Source: Hansfordia pulvinata
Taxonomy: Eukaryota; Ascomycota; Sordariomycetes; Xylariales
DNA: 64,000 nucleotides
Direction: 5' to 3'
NCBI GenBank assembly: GCA_006538405.1
Contig: BJKQ01000012.1
Coordinates: 1,213,001 to 1,277,000, forward strand
Positions 9,583 through 21,212 of the stretch are shown piece after piece. The first letter of the stretch is position 1. Each line of letters opens with the position of its first letter. The translations under genes were made by a program, and so were the position numbers. Below the pieces are notes generated by a model, which was given only the letters and a program-made list of their open reading frames with translations, was not told the DNA's origin and ran no database searches.

Positions 9583-11509
9583 CTAGAACGGAAAGGACCG
9601 CGTCTTCTTGGGAACCACCGTGGGGAACTCGTCAACATCTCCTGCCCCCTTGGCTTTGTCTGCGCTTTCCTGCATGTCCTGGAGTCGATACACTCGCAAC
9701 AACGTCTTGCAAGCTCCCAGCCATCCCAGCTCCTTCTTCTCCCACATCGTCCGGCGGGCCTCGGGAGACAGCCTCGAGTACCACTCAGGCTCCACCACGA
9801 CCCGCGATCCCTGCGGCGGCCCCAGTGGCCACCTCGAGCCGTGCAGGAAGGGCGGCCCCGAGGGCTTCTGCTGCGATGGTCCCTCGGGAAACAGCCGATT
9901 CGACGGCTCCAAGCCCGTGAGAGGAACTGGGCTACCCTCGCCCTTCTCAGGGTCCACGCCTGGGTTCGGCTCCGCAGCGACCGGAGCCGTCGAGCCTGGT
10001 TCCGACGCCGTTGCCGCCGCCACCTCTATCCAAACCTCCGACTTGCGGATCGAGTCTGCGTAAATGACGATCAGGGTCAGGATGACGAGCGGGATGGTGA
10101 TAACCCAGAATACCCAGAACAGGTTATTGGTGGGACCGAAGGGGTCGGCCAGCGAAAGGATCCCCGGGATGATGGAGAAGGGCAGCAAAACACCACCTAG
10201 GTAGCTGAGCCTGTCGAGCGCCCGCTTGTGCTCGTCGTCGTCCGACCCGCCGCTGCCAGCCGTCTTGGCTCCGCCGCCCAGTCCGCCGCCGCCGCCGCTC
10301 GGATTTTGGCTGGCCTGCGCCTCCTGTGACGGCATCGCAATATTGGTCACCGACGGCGTGAGCTGCCCCAGAAGCGCCACCTGGCGCTTGACTCGCTCGA
10401 GAAGTGGCTCCCATAGCGCGGCGTCCGAGTGCGGCGAGCCCGTCAGTCTGCTGCGGAAAATAGAACAGGCCAGATTGCGCTCCAGGCACTGCTGAACTTG
10501 CCAGAAGAGCGCCGTTGTCTCGGCCGGCTCTGACGGGAGGCTGCTCGATAGTGTGTCAAAGAACTCGGACCACTGGTCCAGGACAGCTTCTCCGAGCAGA
10601 TGTGCTGTGGCCTGCGTTCTGTCATGGATACCCATATCGAGAATGTGTTTATCGGAGAGCAGGCCATCAAGACAGGGCGTCTCATCGCCGCCGCCCAGTG
10701 CCAGCTCCCAGCCACTCTCAGGGCCTTCGGTTTCTTTCGTAGCGCCAATCGAATAGCAAGCCTTGTGGATACCAGAGTATGGCCTTTTCCATAGCAAACA
10801 GTCGAGGAACAAGACTGATTCGTGCTTCGGTCAGTGGCTCTCCCGGCTGGCCTTGCATGGCAGATTCAATCGGAAACAGTCGTCACTCACCTCGGGCTTT
10901 CGCGCAACTCCAAAGGGAGGCCCGGCAGAACATAACGGCATCACCATTCGGCGATATGGCACGGACAGGGGGATCCGCCATCATGTCTTGAGCCTGTGCT
11001 GTGCTGTTCACCAGCGGTAGCGACTCGCACCGCACCAGCTCGGGGTAGTCATAGTGCACGAAATCGCCCTGCAGCTCCCCTCTCAGACGACGGCGTGAGG
11101 GTCGATATCCTCGACGTCCCACGTGGGCCTCGATGAAGCCCCGGTCGACGCCCGCCGTCTCGGCGAGGACCTCCACGTAGCTGCGTGGCAGGCCATGAAT
11201 GACGATGAGTTGCCGGCTCTTGTTGTTCTGGTTGAACGGAACAGGCACTGGTTTGGCTTCAATAGCGCTTCGCAGCGCTTCGGGGCTGGTGATTGCGCGT
11301 CTCTGCGCCGAGCGGCCTGCTTCATCCCATTCCAGCTCATAAACGCCCTCAACGACCGACTGCGTCGATGCATGACTGTCCAAGGAGTGCTTTTTGGTTC
11401 CATCCCCGTCAAATTGGGATGATCTCTCCGCGAAATCAGTCTGGGAAGACGACGGATCGGGTGTTGGTTCCACCAGCGTATTCGCGGTGGTCAGAGTCGG
11501 CGGAGGCAT
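9583..11509 (-). CDS. CorA-like two-transmembrane membrane protein (616 aa)
   Basis: Two exons: 10891-11509 and 9583-10814. The 76-bp intron 10815-10890 has a GTGAGT donor and CAG acceptor, and joining keeps frame through a GTC codon. The start is ATG at 11509. The N-terminal half carries a motif seen in many fungal CorA-like proteins (IVIHGLPRSYVEVL, FIEAHVGRRGYRPSRRR, DFVHYDYPELV). The C-terminal half has two closely spaced helices, LSYLGGVLLPFSIIPGILSL and FWVFWVITIPLVILTLIVIY, joined by GPTNNLF, the position where true CorA channels have their GMN loop; GMN itself is absent. A Gly/Ser-rich linker precedes the helices and a polar cytosolic tail of ~130 residues follows. Such proteins are annotated as 'Mg2+ transporter CorA-like', but loss of GMN leaves ion transport unproven. 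The resemblance of the helix pair is strong; the biochemical role is inferred. Confidence 0.82.
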
Positions 11510-12908
11510 ATCGACTGCCTTCGTGAACTAAGTAAAAGCCAAATGGTTCGGAAACGAGGCCTTCCTGGCGGGAAACAGTTTGAGCGCGGTCACGGCAACG
11601 ACAAAGCTCCTTTCGACTTAGTCAAGCACTTACAACAAGGCCAGACAGAATTGTGTGGGTTCGATCTCCCATATATCATGGCCGGTGCAGGGACCAGGCA
11701 AAGTCGCGAGCGCGAGACCAGGATCCTACTCGGGGTTCGTAAGCACAGCTGCCCGACCTTTCCACAGACTGGCCGTATCGCTACCAGGGGCAACCCAGTC
11801 ACAATCTGCGGAAGGCCTCGTCTTGGCTCAAATGGCAATGGCCAGTTCTCGGGTTGTGCCAGGACGGTTCACTGTCAACGCAGCCTTACCACAAAGGGGA
11901 CCGCAACCGCGGAAAAGGCGTCTAATAATTTTATTGCTTAAACGAGAGAGTGCGTTAGCGCAGAAGCTGATGACATCGCAGGGCCAGATACTGGGAAATT
12001 GGCCCAGTAAACAGACGCGAGAAGTGCTTCAAGAGTCTACGAGGCTACTGGGCTGAAGCTGGCGTCGCTAGATCCGCTCCGTCTGACGGATCGTCAAGCT
12101 GCCTGCCGCTGTGGGCCTGGCGGTATGGGGACATGCTGCTCGCGCCTGGTCTCACGTGGATCTTTGCCGATGTGTTCCATTGTCTCGGGGTCGGGGCCGC
12201 CCTACGAGATTCGGGCAGCTGCCATACCCGTCTGAGCGAACCAAGGCGAATGCCGTGGGATGGTCGGCTCGGGCCCGTGCACGTCTCGCTGCTGGTCACT
12301 CCCGGCGATGCCGGCCAACGGCGCCAGGTCCCTCAACTACGGAATACCCCAGATTCCCCAGCAGAACCCAAGCAGAGGCCGGGAAAGCCGCGATCTGCCA
12401 CCTATTGCCCCGTCTCTCTTCTGCGCCGGCCACGAGTCACCGGGGGCCGCGGAATGATGTCGGCCTGCAGGCCCGAAACCCGAAGCCCGAGGCTGAAAGC
12501 AGGATTGGAGACAACTGACCAGAGGCACGTTCTCCATCAAGCAAGACTCAGGGCCACAGGCACGCCAAGAGGCCGTGCTTCTGGTACTGAGGAGAGCCTC
12601 GCAACCTTACATCCGCAGGGCCACGCACGGCTTTCGAGGTCTGCACTGGATGATGTCGCCAACAAGCAAAGGCTGCCGACTATCTGTAGACACCTGCCAC
12701 AGGTGAGTCACGGATACTCCGTACAACCGTGCCCTGCCGCCTTTTTGTATGAAGCAAGGAGGGCTCTACTGTCTGATCTAGATGAAAGTTGAAAAGCGAG
12801 AGCCGCCTGCGCGCATACCCACTGGCTACGGTCCAGCAGTTTCATTCGTCTGTCATCGCCAGCTGTTCACGTCTCAATTTGCGGCTCCCGACCCAGAGTA
12901 GTCTTCCC
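11510..12908. other. Intergenic region with no recognisable gene
   Basis: Upstream region of the CorA-like gene and downstream region of the HtrL-like gene. Plus-strand frames of 130-220 codons occur (11543-12056, 12133-12792), but they lack family motifs, overlap each other in different frames and have no clear splice context. Confidence 0.5.
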
Positions 12909-14447
12909 TCATAGAGTTTCAGACTCGTACATCCGCTGATCTCCGGGGCCTCCAAGCATCCTGTTCACGCGTTTTCCCTGCTCTTTGAGCACTTTCGTCT
13001 CTTTGCGCTTCGACTCGTACATATCTTGATCGAACCACTCATCGGGCACCAACCCGGCCAGGCGAGAGCTGAACTCGAGGTTGGGAACGCGGGGCTTGAT
13101 CTTGCCCAGCCGTTCGAGAGGGCAGAATATTGTGGTGAAAGGGTCGGTTACGGGGGAAACGACTTCAGGGCCTCCCCAGCCGGAGAAGACCACCTTCATC
13201 GGGCACTGGAGGAAGTAGCTCACCTCGTCTGGCAGCGTGAATAGGGGCACGGAGAAGAGCACCTGCGGGTACCTCATAGCCACGTGCGGGATCACAAACT
13301 CCTCGCGGCCCGTGTAGAAGCCGTTGGCGTCGAAGTCGTCGACGGTCTGGAAATACGCCAGGCTGTACTTGGCCTGGCCCACGTCCGTCCCGATCCACGC
13401 GTTGGCAATGAAGTGCTGGCAGCGCCACGTCCGCCTGGGGTCCGTCCAGCAGTCGCTGTCGATCCGGTTGCCGCCGTACAGCGGGTTCTGGAAGTACTCG
13501 CCCATGACGACGCCCGTGCTGCCGGACAGCTCGATGGCGCGGTCGAGCTTGGCCTCGTCGAGGAACCTGGGCCGGACGACCATGGCCCACGGCTCTCCGG
13601 ACAGAGGGTCCCGAGGGCCGTACTCGTCGAGCATGCCGGCGTCGAAGAAGGCCCATCGCTTGGAGCCGAACGGGTTGCGCATGACGGCGTCGAGGACGAC
13701 CCAGGGCTTGGCGTTGTACACGGCACTGAGGTGCGGGTCGTCGTAGGCCGGGGACGGATGCCATCTCGTTCTGCCCTGCTCGGTCTCGAACCGCAGCGAC
13801 TCGTCGAAGCCGTCGAAGCCGAGGAACAGATCGCGCTGCCTCGTCTTGAAGTTGACTTCCTGGTGCCGGTTGTTGGGCACGTCCCAGATGGTCTCGTACT
13901 CGTCTATCACGATGAAGTGCTCGTCGTTGGGCCGCAGAGCGCGGACTTTCTCTGCCATGGTCGGCGGGACGTAGACGATCATCTGCTCCTTCGACTTGGC
14001 CATGGTCTGGAGCCGGTCGAGGTAGACCTGGGCTGGCCTCCGCATGTCCTTGGGATCTGGGTTGGGGAAGAAGAGGGTGACAATCGTGGGCGCGTTTTCC
14101 CGGAGCGGCTTGATGTCCGTCTCGGTGCGGTACTTGAGCTCCCCTCCGAGTCCAAACACCTTGGCCTGCCACTCTGCGACATCTCTCCCAAACGGGTTGG
14201 GATGCGGCTTGAGATAGTCCCTGAAAGTAATCGTGGCGGGTTTCGGCAACTTGAGGGCGGGGTTGTGGACTTCCCGCTCCTTGAGGTGGTTGTCATCCCG
14301 GCAGATATCCTCCAGCTGGCTCTGAAGATATCTCCTGATCCGGAGGCGTCCGGGGAGAGGTTCAGCTTCGATCTGGCCCAGCAAGATCCCCAGGCCGAGC
14401 AATGTTGATAACTTCACCGCTTGGCCGAGCCAGTTTATGAACTTCAT
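12909..14447 (-). CDS. HtrL/YibB (WlaTC)-like putative glycosyltransferase, signal-anchored
   Basis: Single exon, 512 aa from the ATG at 14447. The open frame continues upstream to a GTG at 14534, but the ATG puts a hydrophobic segment (KLSTLLGLGILLGQIEA, residues ~11-27) at the N-terminus, fitting a signal anchor or signal peptide and a secretory-pathway location. The centre carries features of the HtrL/YibB family: TIVTLFFPNPDPKD, the helix YLDRLQTMAKSKEQMIVYVPP, later NAKPWVVLDAVMRNPFGSKRWAFFDAG (a W.D.G-type acidic site), then VVMGEYFQNPLYGG. The family contains bacterial LPS-associated proteins and is thought to be glycosyltransferase-like; few fungal members are characterised. Gene order gives no substrate clue. 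The family assignment is from motif memory, so I am moderately sure; the enzymatic role is inference. Confidence 0.68.
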   Translation of the reverse strand: MKFINWLGQAVKLSTLLGLGILLGQIEAEPLPGRLRIRRYLQSQLEDICRDDNHLKEREVHNPALKLPKPATITFRDYLKPHPNPFGRDVAEWQAKVFGLGGELKYRTETDIKPLRENAPTIVTLFFPNPDPKDMRRPAQVYLDRLQTMAKSKEQMIVYVPPTMAEKVRALRPNDEHFIVIDEYETIWDVPNNRHQEVNFKTRQRDLFLGFDGFDESLRFETEQGRTRWHPSPAYDDPHLSAVYNAKPWVVLDAVMRNPFGSKRWAFFDAGMLDEYGPRDPLSGEPWAMVVRPRFLDEAKLDRAIELSGSTGVVMGEYFQNPLYGGNRIDSDCWTDPRRTWRCQHFIANAWIGTDVGQAKYSLAYFQTVDDFDANGFYTGREEFVIPHVAMRYPQVLFSVPLFTLPDEVSYFLQCPMKVVFSGWGGPEVVSPVTDPFTTIFCPLERLGKIKPRVPNLEFSSRLAGLVPDEWFDQDMYESKRKETKVLKEQGKRVNRMLGGPGDQRMYESETL

Positions 14448-15268
14448 CCTGAACTTGCTGTGACGGACAAGGGCCCGAATACGGGATACGGGCTGTAGGC
14501 CCGTACGGGCTGTTATTATTCTCAGCCCGGTCACAGAGTCCAGCGTATTGTAAGGCTAACTGAGCGAATATAAGTGAAGGTCATTACTCATAAGCACAAA
14601 GATGATAAGTAACAGCAAGGCGTTAAACTTGCTCTCATAATATAAGTAATGATAATAATAATAATATTGATAAGCTTAATAAGCTTAATAAGCCAAGCTT
14701 GCCCAGGCCTCTCATCGCTGTTGTCACCCTGCGGAGTGCTCATGAATGCAGTCAGCGTGATGGAGAAAAGACGGGCTCGCCACCGTCTATGATTGAACAG
14801 CAACACCTGGACCTCTTGACCAAAGATACCAAGGAAAAACTCCCAGAGTCCCCACGATCGAATTAGTGTTTCTCAAAAAGTCCGCTGGCCATCGGTCCGT
14901 GGAAACCACCCGGCCGTGACGGCGATCCTCGCTCGTCGTTTTGCATCCCACGACAAGAGGGTCACCGTGGCAAGGAAACGCGTCTTCCCGGCAGCTCGTG
15001 CTGCTTGCCATGTACAGATCACGTGTGTTGCCGGGGGCTCGTCAAAAGCTGCACAGCACCGCGCGGCCGCTACCCGGGTGGTAGTTTGACCGCAAAGGTG
15101 ACATACTTGACGTTGCTACCAAGCCACGCCGGAGCGGGCATCGATCACCGGCCCGTCTGCCTCACTGAATGATCCATGATCCCTTCACAGCAGGCCCCTC
15201 GCAGTGCGGACGAGTGTGGCGTGTACGGTCAGAGGCTCCACTGGCTATCTCATCAAGGAAAACCCCGA

Positions 15269-15289
15269 CCCCCCCCCCCCCCCCCCCCC
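15269..15289. repeat. Poly-C tract (21 nt)
   Basis: Uninterrupted C run seen directly, followed by a pyrimidine-rich TTCTCTC segment. Confidence 0.9.
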
Positions 15290-16111
15290 TTCTCTCATTC
15301 ACAGTCGAGCCCCGCGCTGGCATGCAGTACCGTTGAAAGGGATGGCACTGGCTGCGACATTGTTGCCGAGCCCCCGCGGAGACGCTGCGTCCCTGACGTC
15401 CCTCCTCGGGGTAGCTGGCAATGGGCCGGCCGCCCCAGGTCGGTTACGAAAGCCCAAGGCCAAGGGAGAAGGCTGTCTCAGCCGGGTCTCGTGAGATGGA
15501 CAGGAGGGGAGACACTCTTGCACTACATGGGCTGCCTATGAGCCGTCCAATACACCCTCACGCGTTCACTCCGCGAGGTTAGGGGCCTAGTGCCCAGTCA
15601 GGGCAGAACTGGCCGGCGCTCTGAGGGAGGGGTGGAGGGGCACGACTCCTATTGCTGGACCAAAGAGGTGCTCCCCAATGACCGAAAACTGGCGCTCTGT
15701 CTGTCCCGTGTCGTCGTCGCCGAGAGTGAGCTCATTACGCTCGAGCTTGACCGCGCCCCTTGTCCTGTCCGTTGGCTGATAGCGATACTTTCCCCCCAAA
15801 ACAGCCGTGGGAATTGCCACGGGGGGAGCGAGTACACAGTGAGGCTTGAGAGCACGGTTCGACCGCGGGCTCTCCGACGCTCTGCCGCGACAAACAGAGA
15901 ACCAAACGGACTCTCTTTGGAATGGAGATATCATTATTACGAGGCACCATCTTTCTCTGCGTCGCCCCGTCTCCCGATGCGGCGAGCAACGTGCCTGGCT
16001 ATTTCCTGGTCACAGAGCATGGAGACAAGACAACAGTCGGAATAGAAAGCCTGCGCTCGGGTCACTCACAGCAAAAAAGAGGAACAGAGTGAAACGAAGA
16101 AGGGAAGAAGG

Positions 16112-16128
16112 AAAAAAAAAAAAAAAAA
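16112..16128. repeat. Poly-A tract (17 nt)
   Basis: Uninterrupted A run at the end of a purine-rich (GAAGGGAAGAAGG) stretch. Confidence 0.9.
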
Positions 16129-17888
16129 CTCCGTATCTAGAGCGGCGGGAAGGATCCCGACTAGGCCGCCCCTGTTGATCACCAAGGCTCCAAGGGGCAA
16201 ACAAGAGGGCAAAGCGCTTGTAAGTACTGTGCTTACCTGAGAAGGGACTGTACAGACACGCTGCGAGCATATCCATTTGTCCTATTCCCGATATTGGGGT
16301 CGTCTAGATTCGGCACCACGCATCCGCCTCATCCCATCGGGGGCTGAGGACGACAACGACACTGGAAGGGAAGCGAGGGGAGACAGTCTCCCTGCGAAAC
16401 CCCCTTCCTCCTCCTGGCCTGATCACCAAAGGCTACTCGTACACGACTGTGGTGGCGACATTTCGGGCGGGCTTCGCTGTCCCACGCACTAAAGCACCCG
16501 ATATACATTACTCTCCGTATGTACTCTGCACTCTCGCTCGCCCACAGTGGCTTGGGCCCCATGGACAAACGCGCTCGACCTGGGCGAGACGCGTCGTGGG
16601 TGTGGGTGTACGAGTTCGCCCCGTTGGGTGCCCAGGCCCACGGTGCCACGGCCGATCTGCTGGCGATGGCCGGCCGACCATCTTCCACCCGAGTGATCGG
16701 CGAGGCGCGCAAACCCCCCGTCTCTTCTTTTGCGGAGCAGGGGGACGGATTAGCCACACACTCTCGCAAGCGGACGGACGGGCGGACGGAACAGGATGGG
16801 AGACTGATCGGCCGCGGGAAGGCTGTGCAGTGTTTGCGCGTGGATATTTATCGCTCACCTCGAATGGCTCGAATGGTGATGGCTGCAACTGCATCACCGA
16901 CCAACGCAACTGGCCCGAAAGGCCGGCCCGATCGTTTGGCGGCGCCGCGGACACGGCCAAGTCAACGGGCCAACCTCCGTCGCCAGGCGGGGGGGGTGCA
17001 TCCATCTGCCTGCAGTACCATCAACACCAACACGTCCCCCTCATCCATTGATTGGCTCAACGCGCTGCAGACTGCGGCACGCCCAACGCAGTCGACCCCA
17101 ATGAGCCCAGTCATCGTGTCCACAAAGACAAAGCACGGCCGGTAATCGAATGATTTCGTGGGTATTATTTTCTTCTTCTCGGTATCTGCCACTTTAGAGT
17201 TGCCTCTCGATCTGTCTCCGTGGTTACAAGTCCGTGCTGCTTTATTTCTTACAGCCACCAAAGGGAAAAAGTAAATAAAAAACCACCCCAATCCACGCGT
17301 TGGTGGTGGCAATGACCAAAAAGCCAAGGTAGACCCATCCATTCTAAGCCCAGAGGCAACCATGTTTATGACGAGGGGAAAAAAAGTCTGGGCGTGGCTC
17401 GCGATTATGCCACTTGCCCCCACCCATCGCCGCCGCCTCCCCCTTGCCACTCGGGGTTGGTAGAATTTTGCAAACCGCCGACACCATGAGGGAGGAGAGG
17501 TGAGAAAAAGAAAACGGGCATCCTCAAGGCCCGCATAGCCAATGTCAGCTGTAGATAGACAGTGCAATGTCACAAAGGATGGCGGAATGGGCGGAAGCGG
17601 CCGACTAAGACATAGCTTCAAGATAATTCTGAATGTGCGTAGTATGCCGCCTTGTACTCTGTATAGAATTGAACCCGTGTTTACTCCTGAAAACTCCTTG
17701 GCGATGCAGTCTTTTGACGTGGAAATAGAGAAGAAAAAGAAAAGGCCCAGGAGACCATGCAAAGGTGATTAAAGTAGTGAGGGGATATTGAGAGGTGGTG
17801 TCCTGTAAGAAGGTCGGGTATAAGGTCTGGTGGATTGCTTGTGGAAGTGTAGTGCGAGCAAGGCTCATGCTGACGAGGTTGCACAGGC

Positions 17889-19894
17889 TCATTCGTCCTG
17901 TGACATCTCGCTGTCCATGTCGCGAAGGTAGGCCAGGTCAGCCCAGACCCTCCAGTGCAGGATGCCGAGGTGTGCGAGTCTGGTGGCCATGTCTTCAATG
18001 CCGCTCTCGTCCCTGGGCTCGCGCGCAGGGCTCTCCGCTTCGCGGTTTTGCTCGGCCCGCAGACCGTCGCGAGACCCGTCCCATGTGCGGCCGGGACCCT
18101 GTAGGCGACCGCCGGTAGCAGTGGAGAAGAGAGCCACGCCCGTCAGGCCCCGGAACTCCTTGACACGCCGCTGCATCTCGGTCAAGAGACGTTGGTGATA
18201 GGTCTGCTCGACCTCCTGGAAGAGCGGCGATGAAGGGTTGGATAGATGCGCGTTAATCTCATCCTCGAACTGCATCAGCATCTCGGTGGGGGCGTTGGTG
18301 AAGCGGAAGATCTGCAGAGCCAGCGAGTCCTTCATAGCCTGCCACCGGTGTTGGGGCTGGGCCACCGCGGGCGAGGTTTGCAACAGCGCAATCAGAGAGT
18401 TGTAGAGCTTTTGCGACTTGGTCTTGTGGTCCTCGGGCCGGCTGAAGGCAGGGGTGCTCTCGATGATCAGAGATGAGCGCGGGCTCGAACTGGCAGAGCT
18501 TGTGGAGCCGAACACGATGCTGGATGGCCTCGAGCGGCTGATGTGCAGATCCGGGTCGTGAACATCCTCGTCGGGAAGGGGCTGAGCATCTCGGACGAGT
18601 CCGAAAAGGGCGTGTTGCCATAGGGCGAGACGGCGCTGATCGGGGTCGGTAGGTTCTGGTTGCGGTAGTTCTTGTCCAGCTTCTCGTACAGCTGCATGCA
18701 GATCTCGAGGTTGATGGCGTCAAGCATGTCGGAGCGGAGCTTGAAGATGCGCTCCTCGTCGAAGAGAAACGTGGTCGGGAGACCCTCGGCGTTGGACGGG
18801 AGAGTTGTCTTGGCCATGGCCTCGAAGAAGATGGCCATGTCCCCGAATGCTTGGGCTGAGGACGAGTCCTGGGAATAATCCATGCTGACGCGGGAGTACC
18901 AGTTCTGGGCCGGGGCGCAGTCAAGCTTGCGGTCGCGGATCTTCTTGAGAAAGAAGCGCTGCTCAAAGTGGACTGTATCCTCGATCAGGATCGGCCTCAA
19001 GCAACGGATCTGGTGGTTGGCCACGTCGAGCTTCATGGCCTCAAGAACACTCAAAAGACTCCGCATGCCCTGCACAAGCTCCTTCATGTTGTTATCACGG
19101 TTTCCTTCGGTCAGCTGGTTGTACATCTCGTCCACCCACTCGTCCCGCATAGGTGCGCAGTGAGACTTGAGTACTCCGGACAGCCACGAGGCCAGCTTCT
19201 CCAGGTCCGCCATGCCCCGAGCAAACTGTTGCATGATGAGGTCGACGTTGAGGCCCTCCTCCAGGTAGACGCGATCCCTCGCGGGAACCAGGGTCTGGAT
19301 GATCTCCTTGACCGACTTGAGCAGGAGCGGCAGGCACCATTCCTCGCCGTTGCCGTACTGCCTCATGAAGGCCTCGCGTTCGAGGAGGAACTGCTGCAGC
19401 TGCTCCGTAAGCGCGTTCCAGAACTGGTCGGCCTTTTCCTGCTTTCTGCGGCCCTTCTCGCCGTCGAGGTTGGGACGGAAGTGGAGCTCGGGGTCGAAGT
19501 TGATATCGTGCCGCAGCTTGGGGTTGTGGACAATCTTATTCACGTCCAGCTCGCTCAATGTGGCCTTGGTGACGGGCGGCTCGAGCGGCCGGGAGCGGTG
19601 GCCGGTCGATCTGCGTTGGTGGAAGTAGTCGCCGCGGGAGCTGCTTATCGGGGTGCGGGACGAGAAGCCTGTGGGCGTGTCGACGGGGGTGCCGGTGTTG
19701 GGCGTGCCGAATCTCCTGGGGCCCCTCTGCGTGAAAGTCGGGACCTTCTTGTCCTCACTGGCCTGGGCCTCGCCTTCTGTGGTTGGTGACTGCATCTGTT
19801 CGTCGTGTGTGTTCGAGCAAGCCTCTGACATTCTCCGGGTGGTGTTATTCTCGAGCCCCCTACTTTCGATCCCTCCAGTCCCCTGATCGCCCAT
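17889..19894 (-). CDS. SOK1 / T-complex protein 11 (TCP11) family protein, one frame break
   Basis: Family of yeast SOK1, a suppressor of loss of cAMP-dependent kinase, and mammalian TCP11; the molecular activity is poorly defined and the proteins are mainly helical. Two long minus frames join: 18582-19894 (from ATG, MGDQGTGGIES) and 17889-18572. The first has a Ser/Thr/Pro-rich head, a helical core (WNALTEQLQQFLLEREAFM, EIIQTLVPARDRVYLEEGL) and LRPILIEDTVHFEQRFF, typical of TCP11 domains. The second continues with FGSTSSASSSPRSS, LYNSLIALLQTSP and a tail ending MSQDE. The join needs one extra C on the coding strand near 18573-18581, where CCCC or CCC is read; with it the reading becomes LSP(L/F)PDEDVHDPDLHIS and the protein is about 668 aa. 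The frame is open upstream of the ATG to a splice acceptor at 20025 (CTGAC branch, TTCCAG), encoding IPDDQLAVIDSHRNRQLEVL, so one or more 5' exons may exist and the true start may lie upstream. Confidence 0.85.
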
Positions 19895-20751
19895 CTTGAC
19901 AGTCTGTAGCACCTCCAGTTGGCGGTTACGGTGCGAGTCGATTACGGCAAGCTGGTCGTCGGGAATTGTCTGCCAGAAAACTGCAGACCGTCTCCGGAGC
20001 GTGGCGGGTCCGGAGAAGATTGTACTGGAACAAGTCAGCGGAGAGCCCCGTCAGGGAAGACCTGAGCTTTTGACTTCAGAGAAGCGAGGAGAGGGACAGT
20101 CAAAGGGCTGGACTGGGAGACGGAAGAGGGTGGTGGGCAGTACTGTCGAAGCTGGAGATGGGAAGTTGCATGCGTGCCGGAAAGGCGGGTGGCGGCCGGG
20201 ATGCGGAAGAGGGACGGATGGCAGGCTGGACGGGGCAGTCTTACACGGTATGACAGGCGTGATCAGCTCTTGCCGGCTCGGCAACGCACGTCTAAGTTAT
20301 GTCGGATAGGTTGACAGCGAAGGGGCAGCCGGAGCAGCCTGCAGCGGCTATGTGTATAGATATATATACAGCGCTGGGTGAAATGCGTTGCGACGCAAGG
20401 GGTGGGTGGTCCAGCGAGGGGCGGCAGCAGCGAAGAGGCTGTGGAGAGCCGGTGGTGGTGAGCGGTGGTGGGAGATGGTGAAGTTGACTGGAGTGGTGCG
20501 GTGTGCTGAGAGGATGGTGTGAGCCAAGGTGGTGGTAGCGGTGCAGAGTGGGCGGGAGGGTGGACGGAGGCAAGGCCCGGGGTAATAAGAGATTTGACGA
20601 CGGTCTAGGGGGTGGAGGGAGCAAGGAAGAGCAGCAGAAGGAAAAAGAAAAATAGGGATAGAATAGGATAGGATGGGGTGGGATGAGGCAAGGCGAGGAA
20701 AAGACAGCGGCAGAGCTCTGCAGCCAGTCAGCAAGCCAGCTTAGTTGGGCC

Positions 20752-20788
20752 AAGACAGACAGACAGACAGACACAGACAGACAGACAA
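20752..20788. repeat. (CAGA)n microsatellite
   Basis: ACAG/CAGA tetramer repeat with one CACA interruption. A second pure block follows at 20951-20973 and a short one near 28113-28130. Confidence 0.85.
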
Positions 20789-20950
20789 GCACAAATCTCC
20801 AGCAACCCCGGCAAGCAAGGCGACAGCCAAGTCAGCCAGTCGGTACTCGTGCTCGTCGAGGTTGGCAGTCGAACAAGCGGCTTTGCAGAAGATGCCAGGG
20901 GGGCGTGTGTGAGCGTCTGCGGAGGGTGTACGATTTAGAAAGACAGGCAC

Positions 20951-20973
20951 CCAGACAGACAGACAGACAGACT
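20951..20973. repeat. (CAGA)n microsatellite, second block
   Basis: About 5.5 perfect copies of the tetramer, 200 bp from the first block, in the presumed leader or promoter region of the SOK1-family gene. Confidence 0.85.
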
Positions 20974-21192
20974 GGAGGCAAGCAAGGCAGAGGAGAAAGG
21001 TACGAGTACTGTCTGTCAGGCAGAGTAATCGAGAGCGAGTGGACGCGCGGGAGAGAGAGAGAGAGAGAGAGAGGGCGAGAGAGCCACGACGAAATTAGAC
21101 CAAGAACGGAGCGAGCGCTGGACCCCACGGGCCAGGACAGGACAGGACAGTGGAGGACAGTCTCGAAAGGGGTGGGTATTTGCAGGCGTGTC

Positions 21193-21212
21193 GGGGGGGG
21201 GGGGGGGGGGGG
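21193..21212. repeat. Poly-G tract (20 nt)
   Basis: Uninterrupted G run, preceded by a (GA)n stretch at 21052-21072. Confidence 0.9.

Larger units (their letters stand above)
14448..17888. other. 3.4-kb gap between the HtrL-like and SOK1-family genes
   Basis: Contains an AT-rich patch of TAA/TAAT repeats and AAGCTTAATAAGCTT (14640-14700), a 21-nt C tract, a 17-nt A tract and several low-complexity frames. The 266-codon minus frame at 16962-17762 and the 115-codon minus frame at 15587-15934 show no family motif. Part of it is probably the promoter of the HtrL-like gene and the 3'-UTR of the SOK1-family gene. Confidence 0.5.

Noticed and set aside
12909..14534. Longer N-terminus of the HtrL-like gene from 14534
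   Set aside because: That start codon is GTG; the ATG at 14447 puts the hydrophobic anchor at the N-terminus.
15587..15934. 115-codon minus-strand ATG frame
   Set aside because: The composition is slightly protein-like, but frames of this length are common by chance at this GC content and nothing supports it.
16225..16245. GCTTACCTGAGAAG resembling the 5' end of U1 snRNA
   Set aside because: The U1 core and Sm site do not follow; it more likely resembles a minus-strand splice donor by chance.
16962..17762. 266-codon minus-strand frame downstream of the SOK1-family gene
   Set aside because: No domain, signal or homology-like motif, and frames on both strands are similarly open.
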